A stretch of DNA of 50,757 nt, taken from NCBI GenBank assembly GCA_004802705.1, contig SGPL01000220.1, forward strand, positions 1 through 50,757. Reading direction: 5' to 3'. A program made the translations under genes and the position numbers. The notes under the pieces are model-generated. The model ran no database searches and was not told where the DNA came from. It saw only the letters and a list, made by a program, of their open reading frames with translations. Shown here in pieces: positions 1 through 9,170 of the stretch (position 1 is the stretch's first letter; every line of letters begins with the position of its first letter). This DNA comes from Bondarzewia mesenterica. Lineage: Eukaryota; Basidiomycota; Agaricomycetes; Russulales; Bondarzewiaceae.

Positions 1-235
1 AGGAAATTTTCAGTACCTTCAGCTCAGCTGAAAGTAAAGGTTTCGGGCTCAATTTGGTTGCACATGTGACCAACCTGCCATATTTAATTTCGGACTTGCT
101 GATTTTTTATATTTCTACCAAATTTCAGACAAAACAACAGAACTTCTAAAAATTTAAGGCCCAGATTGAATTCAGAAGCTCTTCAGGGTGTCTTATTTTA
201 AATAATGCCTCTTGTGTCTGTTGTCATAATGTCAA

Positions 236-270
236 GATGCCGGAGCCTGCCGAGTGGCGTGGGAGATCCA
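236..270 (+). promoter_or_regulatory. Conserved promoter block upstream of orphan gene copy 1
   Basis: This 35-base block lies about 170 bases before the start codon of the small gene at 437. The same block occurs in inverted orientation at 21543-21577, upstream of the paralogue, with only 3 differences in 35 positions; both begin gatgccggagcctgccgag. A TATA-like catatataagg follows here at about 274-284. Retention at this level, higher than in the flanking DNA, suggests a shared promoter element or a very early transcribed segment. The function is inferred only from position and conservation. Confidence 0.5.
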
Positions 271-436
271 AGTCATATATAAGGTTGAACTGAAGTTGTC
301 ACAGACTCCACTGTCACAAGTTATTGCAAGCTCCTGTCTTGTATCTTCAAACAAACCCAATCTATTACTGGATGTTGTATTTTTGGGTCACCATCTTCCT
401 GCTGTATTGATTTTCCCTTCCTCAGACAAACCAACC

Positions 437-760
437 ATGGCACACATGTTTTATGGTTACGTCCCCAAAGAGGAGTGGCTGGTCACATATGGCGTAAAGA
501 AGAAGTTGGGGAATACGAAGACAGAGTGGCAGAGGTCGTGCACCATCTTGAATGCTGCGCTCGACATTTTCGAGCGAGCGGGTCTCGCAGGCCATTCAAA
601 GCTGCCCCTTGTTTGGGCTGATGGTGAAATGAGATCGTGCCTTGCAATTGGCTCGAACGACCTTTTGGATCAGCTGCCAATGCCGACTCCCGAGCAGGTT
701 CAGAGGCTGAAAGATGTGTTGGGGACAGAGAGGGAGCCGAGCTGGTTTGTGTATGCATGA
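437..760 (+). CDS. Small conserved orphan protein, copy 1 (107 aa)
   Basis: I do not recognise the family. The start at 437 is chosen because the ATG has a good context (accaaccATGg), because the sequence just upstream (ccttcctcag then acaaaccaacc) looks like the 3' end of a 5'-UTR intron, and because the paralogue at 21030-21359 has the same arrangement. By hand alignment the two proteins share 68 of 107 positions. Conserved stretches include YGYVP-EEWLV-YGVKK near the N-terminus, SCT-LNAA-DIF in the middle, SCLAI, and a C-terminal QRLK-VLGTEREP-W. There is no signal peptide, membrane segment or catalytic motif that I can name. It sits in a duplicated segment whose source is probably near 20.6-21.6 kb. 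The fact that the protein is conserved while the flanking amidohydrolase piece has decayed suggests it is under selection. Function unknown. Confidence 0.7.
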   Translation: MAHMFYGYVPKEEWLVTYGVKKKLGNTKTEWQRSCTILNAALDIFERAGLAGHSKLPLVWADGEMRSCLAIGSNDLLDQLPMPTPEQVQRLKDVLGTEREPSWFVYA

Positions 761-831
761 GGGTTTGCGTGTCGACAACATATTGAAGTATTGAAGTTGA
801 TGGACTGCACCGCTGGGTGGTATTTGAAAAT

Positions 832-985
832 ATGTACGATATGTAGCAGCTCCGGCTTCCAACCAAGTAATCGAATGTTTGCCAATCCTCCAGATATACC
901 TTCCCTTCTCTTCCCTTCCTTCCCCACCATGTTCCGCAGGTATGAGAGTCCCCTACCTCTTCACCCCTTTACCACTCACGAGCAC
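832..985 (-). pseudogene. Duplicated spacer plus decayed 3' end of an amidohydrolase gene
   Basis: The stretch 832-899 matches, in inverted orientation, 20889-20955, the spacer between orphan copy 2 and the amidohydrolase. From about 900 to 985 the minus strand aligns with the last coding part of that amidohydrolase (about 20620-20715): a VSGKGVKR-like peptide here matches VGGKVVKR there. Where the intact gene has a glutamate codon right after KR, this copy has TAG (953-955), and the matching peptide then continues (GTLIPAEHGGEG against GRLVPVEHSGEG). About 150 bases present in the source, including its stop codon, are missing here. This is therefore a relic carried along with orphan copy 1, not a gene. 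Confidence 0.7.
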
Positions 986-1882
986 CAATCTCACCGAACC
1001 ACCACTTCTCCAGCGTGAACGTCTCACCGACGCTTTTGAAATCCGTACGTCCGATGAAGTGACGTTTGGAGAGCAGCAGCGGAATCCAGTATCGATCGGA
1101 CTCCCACATGCTGTCAAACGGTATTGGTAAAAGTTCGACGACTGCTTGTGCAGCGGCCGATACGACTGTAGTTTCTGGGATACCAACTCCGACGTTTGGA
1201 GTGGCAAACCACTGAAACCGCATCTCGTCCGTTCTGCATATCGGTCGCGCGGATCTCCACGTTCAATGACGTTGGGCGCAGGTTTAGCTTAAGACTCACT
1301 CAATAAGCGTACCGCTATATTCTTCAGCGCGAAAGATTTCAATCTGGAATGCCCAGTCTGGCCCGCCTTCGGTCACGAAAAGAAATGTCCCGTAGTGCTC
1401 AAGAGGAGCAGTTATACCTGCTTCCTCCTGTAAACACAAAAATAAACGAAACAACTATATAAAGGGTACACACTCACTTGAAGCTCACGCGCGGCAGCCT
1501 GCACTGCTGTTTCGCCTTGTTCGACCTTGCCACCAAACCCATTATATCTGCCCTTGTTGTTCACAGGGCCATGTTGGTTTGAGAGAATTGAAATTGACAC
1601 TCACTTGTGTACGCCAAAACCACGCTTCTTGTACCCTAGAAGAATCTGAAAGAGTAACCCCCGGGGTGAGTTTATATGCTCGCACCAGCGCGGTTCGACG
1701 TGTTTACAAAGTGGAGAGGAGAAAGGAAGCCAAATGTGCCGAGCACGTACCTTGTCATCTTGGATGATAAACGCATTTGTGTATAATCTTTTGGTGTTGA
1801 ATGCTAGCCAGCTACTCCCTCCACCACTGCTAACTTCTATGAAGTTGCCCTCAAGGCCTGGAGGTAGCGAAGCAATGCCCAT
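969..1882 (-). CDS. NUDT1: MTH1-type Nudix hydrolase (oxidised purine dNTPase), 5 exons
   Basis: Predicted exons are 1751-1882, 1605-1645, 1478-1547, 1300-1427 and 969-1233, giving 211 residues in one continuous frame. The Nudix box is complete across the exon 3/4 junction: GGKVEQGETAVQAAARELQ then EEAGI. MTH1-specific features surround it: KKRGFG-N4-NGFGGKV before the box and ETDEMRFQWF then MWESDRYWIPLLLSKRHFIGR after it, equivalent to the substrate-recognition part of human MTH1. Members hydrolyse 8-oxo-dGTP and related nucleotides to monophosphates and so protect DNA from oxidised precursors. The N-terminus has about 25 residues before the conserved KRLYTNAFII strand. It is divergently arranged with the kinase gene at 2147 (264-base gap). 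The last few codons abut or overlap the duplicated amidohydrolase relic, so the natural C-terminus may have been altered. Confidence 0.88.
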
Positions 1883-2146
1883 ATGTACTGCTTGAAGGCG
1901 ATGGATGTACTAAATAATGACAAGAACTTGTGCTTCACTTGACGTTGAACGGAACAAGGGTTGGCCTGGGTTGGCTGACAATTACGTAATGCATCTGTAT
2001 ACCTTAAAGAATGAAAAGCGCCGCTCTCAATTCTCAACCACCACCTCTGCCCTCGTCAAAATCTTGTTTCGACTCCTTTTTTGAGATCAGGCGTTCAAGT
2101 TTGTGTTCTGATCTTTTTCAGCCGCTATCTTGCCAGGAGGCGTGTA

Positions 2147-5100
2147 ATGGGATACGGTTCCACCAAACGCACCGCGTCTGTTTCCCCGGACACGAGGCCC
2201 AGCAAGAGGCCAGCGACATCTTCACCAGAAGAAGGAGAGGTGGATGATGTTCCGAAGAATAACCGCGTCAGGACGCCGTCGCCACCATCTCAATCTTCTG
2301 CGAAATTTGAGACAAAAGTCAAATTCCCGTTCAAGAGAAAGGGTGGCGGACAGGATGAACATGGGCTGCCCCTGAACGAAAGGGATAGGACTTCGGCTGC
2401 GCAAGAACGATTGGAGGGAAGTGAGCGGAGGGTTTGGCAGGATGACCGGCAGAGACATGCGCAGCCTCGCGAGCAATATAGACGACAAAATCGCTACCAT
2501 TGGGAACCCTCCGTCGACCGCTGGCAGTCTTCGGCAGACCACTGGGAGCCCGGGGCTGGTCCTAGCCGAGATAGAGACAGAGATGGGCGCAGGATGCGTG
2601 AGAGGGAAAGAGATTGGGACAGAGTCAACGATCACCGTGGCGTTCGCCAGCGACCTCCCTCTTCCGCAGATTCCAGAGACTACAGTTACCGCGACCGAGA
2701 TAGAGGCCGAGCACCTTCCCTTCGAGGACGTTCTTCTCCTTCACTCTCGCCCTCACCACCTTCATACTCTCGCTCTGCATCTTCTGGATCCTCCCGCGGA
2801 TCCGGTAGGAAGAAACACAGGCTACCACCGACCCGCGAATCGCTTTCTCCGGCTCGCGATTATCGAGACGGTCGTGTATACACCCGGGACAAGGACTATT
2901 ACGACGACGATTACGAGTCTCGACGGAGCGAGACGCTTCATCACTGGCGGGGCGATGCTCACGGACAATATCACCGGTCACCGCTGGAAGACTATAATGG
3001 AGACCGGTACCCTCGAGCAGGCTACTCTCCCCGACCGTCGTATCGCGAAACTCAGGATAGTCGTCGATACCTTGATAGCTATCGCCCTTCTGATACGGCC
3101 CCTTCGCGACCTCCTCCATCGGACGTGCCTCGTTCCCTCGAACGCAGAACGCCTCCGCCACCTGAATCTTCACCTCCACCTCCACCGGCATCGGACACTG
3201 CCAAAAGTCATGTACTACCTCCCGCACGTGCTTCGCTGTCAATACAGTTATCGAAGAAGCTACCGACCCCGCCACCACAGCCTCCGCCTAAGCCCGAGCC
3301 TACTGAAGTCAGGCCGAAGAAAGGTGAGACCATTTCTGCGCCTAAACCGACCGAGCCGCGGCGCAAAATGAGGCGGGAGCCTGTCCATCGGTCGCGCGAG
3401 GAGGAAGCAAAAGCATATGGACGAATGTTCGTGGGATGTGGGCGGCAGGAGGATTATGACGCGACAACGAAGTTGGGGGAGGGAACCTTTGGGTACGTCT
3501 TCACTGGCTATAGCACAACCGTTCGCTAATCGGCTTCTCAGGGAGGTCCACAAGGCCGTCCATAGGGTGACCGGTAACAGTGTCGCTTTGAAGCGCATTT
3601 TGATGCACAATGAGAAGGAGGGCATGCCTGTGACTGCGCTTCGAGAGATCAAAATCCTAAAGGCTCTCCGACATCCGAATATTGTCGAGTTGCTGGACAT
3701 GTTTGTTGTGCGAAGTGAGTACGTCGTCATCGGTGTCTTGGTGTTTCTGAAGGATATTAGGCAAAGGCAAGGAGTCGCCATTGTCGGTATACATGGTGTT
3801 CCCGTACATGGACCATGATCTCGCCGGGCTTCTGGAAAACGAACGCGTGAAGCTCCAGCCCAGTCAAATTAAGCTGTACATGAAGCAGTTGCTTGAGGGA
3901 ACCGAATACATGCATCTAGTCAGTCATCATATCACTCGCTTCTTTGTTGTAATCTGACCGTGCTTCTTATTGCAGAATCATATTCTGCATCGGGACATGA
4001 AGGCGGCCAATCTTCTTATATCCAACACGGGCTCACTGCGCATTGCCGATTTTGGTTTGGCTCGTTCATTCGATCCAACCGCTGCTACCATCAATGAGTC
4101 CGCAAGCGACCGACGGAGTAAAGATCGCAGGTACACAAATTGTGTCGTTACGCGTTGGTACCGTCCACCAGAACTTCTTCTCGGTGCACGACACTACGGT
4201 GGTGAGATTGACATCTGGGGTGTTGGGTATGTTTTCCGCATCGGCTCTCAAGATATCCAATCAATTTTCATCGAAATTTAGCTGCGTTCTCGGCGAGATG
4301 TTCCTGCGCCATCCGATTTTACCAGGGTCTTCCGATCTTGATCAGCTAGAAAAGATCTGGCAAATGTGTGGAACGCCTCATCAACTTTCGTGGCCCAATT
4401 TCGATGCCTTGCCAGGCTGCGAGGGTGTCAAACATCATAATCAGTATCCGAAAAGGCTGAACACCGTATTCGAACAGTCAGCTCGTCTTTATTGTCTCTA
4501 GTGTCAGTTCCTGATCCCTTTCGCTTCGTTTCCCTAGGTTTGGACCGGAAACTTGCGATCTGATCGACAAGCTCCTGACATGTAATCCGAGAAATCGCAT
4601 CACAGCCTCCCAAGCCCTGGAGCATGATTACTTTTGGACCGATCCTTTGCCTGCTGACCCGAAAACGTGGGGCTTGTTCATCGTCTCCTTTTTCACACGT
4701 TGCTCACGTTTATCTTTCTTCGCAACCTCCTTGTCAACCTTTTGCTTGTCAACTCTTGAATTTTTGGCAATGTGTAGTCTACCGAGCTACGAGGCGTCCC
4801 ACGAGTTTGACAAACGTGGTCGTCGGCAGCAACCACATCAACAAGTGGCCCCTCCAGCTATGGCTCAACACCCTTATCAGGATTCATACCGACATATACC
4901 TCATCCCAACCGTCAACCGCCGCTGCAACCATATTTTAATCAGGGACCTCCACCTCGAGATAGCTTTCGCCCGACTGCTATTCCTCCCAACTTTCCTCCA
5001 CAATCCCTCCCTACTCACACAAACTTTCCGCCCCATCCGCCTCAGCCAGGATTTGGACCCCCTGCTGGCTATCCCCCTCCGCCACAATTGCACCATCTTG

Positions 5101-5369
5101 AGCTCGGTCCACCCCTACACTATAATCCGCAAGGTTTTGTTCAATCGCGGTCCCATCCACCTCCCCAGCAGTACTCGTACCCTAATCAGCTCCCGCCATG
5201 GGATTCTGCAAAGCAGCAGCGACCCACGCATCTGCCTCCGCGCCCTCCCGCGCCTCAGGGGAGAGGTGGCGGGGGCTATCAGAACCGCGATCGACAATCA
5301 AATCGCGGTAAATCGAATTTTGGTGATGATGGCGGACCCACACGCAACGGTGGGCTGAATTATGGTTGA
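2147..5369 (+). CDS. BUR1: BUR1/CDK9-type cyclin-dependent kinase with RS-rich N-terminal extension, 7 exons
   Basis: Exons 2147-3492, 3542-3714, 3761-3918, 3976-4226, 4282-4476, 4538-4666 and 4778-5369 join in frame to 947 residues. The kinase domain begins near residue 430: P-loop GEGTFGEV, VALKR lysine, cyclin-binding helix PVTALRE (CDK9 class), HDLAGLL, catalytic [13 protein letters not shown], an activation loop ending [14 protein letters not shown], then [12 protein letters not shown] at the end of the C-lobe and [10 protein letters not shown] just after. CDK9/BUR1 with its cyclin phosphorylates the RNA polymerase II tail and Spt5 to promote elongation. The first 430 residues are rich in Arg, Ser, Asp and Pro with many RD and SP pairs, resembling the RS region of CDK12 rather than the short N-terminus usual for CDK9. 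The C-terminal tail (about 190 residues) is rich in Pro, Gln and Tyr and ends with RG-type repeats. Start at 2147 chosen over an upstream in-frame codon because the preceding 22 residues are not kinase-like. Confidence 0.92.
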
Positions 5370-6312
5370 TCTCAGAGTTATTTTTGCGCGGGGGCGTGTG
5401 TTCGTTGCTTTGTTGTACGCTGTTGCTAGTCCTTGCTGTTTATACCGCTGTGTTATATTAGTATTCGTTTTTCCAATTTAGTTTGCCTGCATTACGTCGA
5501 GGGAAGGCTAAGGGTACCACGAAAACGAGAACAGGATCTGCTGTACCCGCTACAAAGCAGCGCGTGAGGAAAAGGGTTACGGTACAGAAGGCCCATCAAT
5601 TGCACAGGGTCGAAAGCGGAAGAGGATGCCGCAGAAGGGAGTCTCCAACAGAGATTTACGATACCCATTCCACACTGTCCCTGATAGCTGAAGGATTTGA
5701 ATGTTGCAAACTGACATTCCATTGTTTTTTTAATGATTAAAGTCCTTGAACAGTGTATTATGGTAGTTCTGAACTCCACGTCAGTGCTGATAGTTAATTG
5801 CCCCCCCTTGGATTTAAAGGGATAGTATTTAACATTTATGGGGGGTTAGGCAACAGAGCCCCTAGGACGGGACATTGCCAAACTACTTGAACGCACAATA
5901 GCTGAGCGAAAAGTTGGGAATGAATCGTTACAGCGAAAGGACGAAAGATCACACATTGAATTTTCAATCTTGCGTGATGCGATTTGCGAATACATTTGCG
6001 TTGTGCTGCCCGTCGTCGTTACGCGTCCTCTGCGGGTCAGCCTTGCCTCGACCTCCGATTTCCCTCATTTTAAAAAGCCATGCAATTATAACATTCCCTC
6101 TGGCCGAGGATATGAATTTTAAGGTGAGCACTTCTGGGAAGAGCCCGCGGCCGCTTGCTCCGAACCTACTTGTGACTCTTCAGCAGTGCGCGGAATCGGA
6201 TTCAACCGAGAATTCGAAGTCCGTCATACCATCAGCCTGTATTAGGCATCTGGCCGCTGGCGCATACTGCCAGTGGCGACTGGTGACCTATCGTTCTGCC
6301 TGTATTGCTACA
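5370..6312. other. Intergenic region between BUR1 and SUZ12-like gene
   Basis: No protein that I recognise is encoded here. The left part is the presumed BUR1 3' UTR. A frame on the plus strand is open from about 5914 into the next gene, but its peptide looks non-coding before 6313. A short exon beginning at 6110 (MNFK then a GTGAGC donor) is conceivable as a leader exon of the downstream gene and cannot be excluded. Confidence 0.4.
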
Positions 6313-8808
6313 ATGTCCACTTACAACACATCTCATGTGAATCGAGGCGATCGCGCTCGAAAACAAGGACTAGTTGTCACCGGAGAACGCCCTGACAACT
6401 CTGTGGCGCGTCCTGTTGTGGCAAGCAAGCGATCGCAATCATCGCATGGTCATGATCATGCTGGTGTCGGAAGAGCCGTTGCACCTCCACGAGATGCGGT
6501 ACCAAGATACCCCCCAAGAGGTGGCCCCCCTCAGGAATTTCGATCACAAAGAAAGCAAGCATCAGTTTTTCCGTTGATCTCGGTAAACTCCATGTTTCTT
6601 GTTTACGTTCAAGTTCAAAACTGACGCAATATAATCGTTCAGAACAGAGCAAACAGACAAAATCCTGAAGGTTAGTGATATTTTGCTATACTATAACACT
6701 CCCATACTCAAGGTGCGGCAAATGATGGTTTACATGGCCGCTGGGCCAGTTGTTCGACCCAATCGAGACCTGCCCTTCGAACAGCCAGCTGCTCCACGCA
6801 TGCAGGCTAAGACATCGATTCGAAACCGCGCATTGGATACGATGAAATCTTCAGAAACTGCAAGGGGAGCTCCTCGTAAAGTCTTGGAAGATATGCTTCC
6901 ATCCGTCCGGAAACGCCAGCACGAGGACGTCGGCGGACGTGTGGCCTCGCGCAGGAGTAGTACTTTCATGACACCTGCAAAGCGAATTTCAAAACGCGGC
7001 TTTTTTGGCCGTGCACATGATGAGGATAGCTCTATGTCACGAGGAATTCCGCCTCGAAATCTTGGTTTTCAGATGTACGAAGATGACCTCCCAGATATAG
7101 ACGATCCCTCTGCGCCCATTCAGAGGTAGGTTTGTCTAGAAGGAAACATATACTTGGCTAATCTCTACTAGAACTCTCCTTTTCCGGGACGGGAGAGTCT
7201 ATGGTAAGGGAGCCCGGAAAGTAGACTATCAGGCTGCGCGAAAACAATCAAGAGTCGCAAATGGTGCGTCCTTCCCAATGGAAGGGGATGATGCGTACTC
7301 ATCCTGCTTCAAGTCATTGAGATTGACGATATGAGTCCTCCGCTTGCCGAGCTCGAGGTTCCAAGTCGACCTAACAGTCCCACAGAGAAGCTACGAAATG
7401 ATCTAGAAACCCTCACTTTATCGGAGAGTTTAATGAAGGCGACTGATAAGCTACCATTTCTCCGACGCAACGTGCGCCGTGGATTCAGACGGTTTTGCTC
7501 GACAAATGGTGTCTCCACTGGTCCTCCGGCTCCTCCGCGGAAACCCGTCGTGATTATTTACAGGACAGCTCATGATGGTGACGGAGCGAGTGGTCACGAA
7601 GGGGATGAAGATGACTATGAAGCAGAAATGGATGACTGGTGCTGTCCAATCTGCGAGACTTTTGGGCGATTCTCAAATCAGGAAATGTTAAAGAAACATC
7701 TGGAGTTGTTTCACGAGGAGACAAGAGTACAGTGGGAAGTTCGCGAGGGCACGGTGAGCAATATCTTATGAACTCAAGTATACCATTTGATCTGGAACTT
7801 CTGCACAGGCTATCATTACTCTCAATGTCCCTAAATTATCAGATGAAGAGTTGGAAGAAACCCCGTCAACCAGGTTTTTGAGTTTTTGTCTTCTTCTCAA
7901 CGTTTTTACCTTAGTTGTTTTCTTTCGCAGTCGTTCGCCGTCACCTGTTACCCCACCGACGAATACTGTTGATATGATACTTCCAAGTGAAATGGACCGA
8001 CCTCCAGTTTTCGATGACGTGTCGAACTCGGGCACACCTGTAGAGATGGCCGAACGTCCATCCGTGACTGCTCCTGCTGCTCAGCCCTCTTTGCCCGCCC
8101 AACACAAGTTCAAGTTCAAGTTCGACCCATTCTCGGTATATGCATCCTCACAATCTGCACCCCCCTCTACCTTGCTGCCCATCAGACGGCAGATGTCGTC
8201 CTCCCCTCCACCCTCCATACTCCTCGGACCGCAGCCCCCTCTGGACCCTCTCGGTCCAACCGCCCGCGCACCATTCTTCCCGTTCTCCATCGAAGGTGGA
8301 ACGAAATTACACTATTCATGCCGTCCGGGAGGCGCGAGACTGTACGACTTGCTGGGCACATTGCCCATGGAGCGTTACGGATTACTGGCTTGGACGGTGA
8401 CCCACAAAGAGGAAGAAATCTTCGAGCTTGATGACACCAGAGACGAAGACAAGGTCATGCAAGCTCTGTGGAGCAGATGGATCCTTTTGCATCGGTGTGT
8501 TGTACACTCTCTTCTTCCCATCCATCAACCGATTGCCTTCTATCAGGAATTCTTTTGTTGAGAACTATTGCAAGGGTGTGATCGCCTTTGTCGACGAATA
8601 TTGGTCACTCATTCAGTTAGCCGCCGGATGGAAAGCTCTCAGGGTACACCTGCTGGTATGTCTGCATTTGACAACAAGCTTACGCTCGTCTATACGTTAA
8701 GTTTGTTGCATTTAGGTGCTTGCGCAGTCTAGGTACCTCACAGGGCCAGAGCTAGTCAAGATTTTGCAGCATTACGAAAGCTTGACAGGCACGGGCATGA
8801 AAGAGTAG
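6313..8808 (+). CDS. SUZ12-like Polycomb repressive complex 2 subunit (zinc finger + VEFS box)
   Basis: The 3' exons are well supported: an exon ending at 7125, then 7172-7263, 7314-7753, 7809-7873, 7931-8494, 8547-8655 and 8716-8808, all joining in frame. They encode a C2H2 finger, CPIC-x14-HLELFH, followed by strand-rich sequence (VQWEVREGTAIITLNVP) as in SUZ12. After a Pro/Ser-rich linker comes a C-terminal VEFS-type box: a conserved W and H in ALWSRWILLHR, then F-ENY-GVIAFVDEYW, and LTGPELVKILQHYESL at the end. SUZ12 holds PRC2 together and is needed for H3K27 methylation by EZH2; the VEFS box contacts EZH2. The N-terminus is not resolved: 6313-6595 and 6660-6720 have two competing open frames, and ATG 6313 is only the most plausible start. 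Fungal SUZ12 proteins are very divergent, so a different VEFS protein is possible. Confidence 0.7.
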
Positions 8809-9170
8809 TTCAGGAGATTTCTTCTGCGAGTGCTGGATTCGGACTTCATGCTGCATGATTTTCTATGTTGTCCCGATTGTTATACTTACTTAGCTGATTG
8901 ACAGAGAACAATTGGCATTGACAGAGTCCGGTAACTATTTAGTCTCGCACCAGCCGCTCGGAGCGCGGTAGGCAGTAATCACAAAGGTTGTCATGATCAG
9001 ATTGTGTTTTCAGCACACATCACATTTTTCAGCTGCAACAACAGTATCGTTATTATACACCCCTGGCAGAACGATAGAACGATTAACCGATGACCTCCTT
9101 CTCCGCATCAGCATTCCCCTCTTTCGACAGCGAAGCTAGCTCATCAGGGGTTTTGAACACAGTCGACAGT
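8809..9170. other. Short convergent intergenic region
   Basis: This stretch lies between the 3' ends of the SUZ12-like gene (plus) and NAA15 (minus). I see no coding sequence or structured RNA in it; it should hold both 3' UTRs. Confidence 0.5.

Noticed and set aside
2421..3371. A 316-codon open frame in another phase over the RS-rich part of BUR1
   Set aside because: It overlaps exon 1 of BUR1 in a different frame; the RS/Pro composition keeps several frames open by chance.
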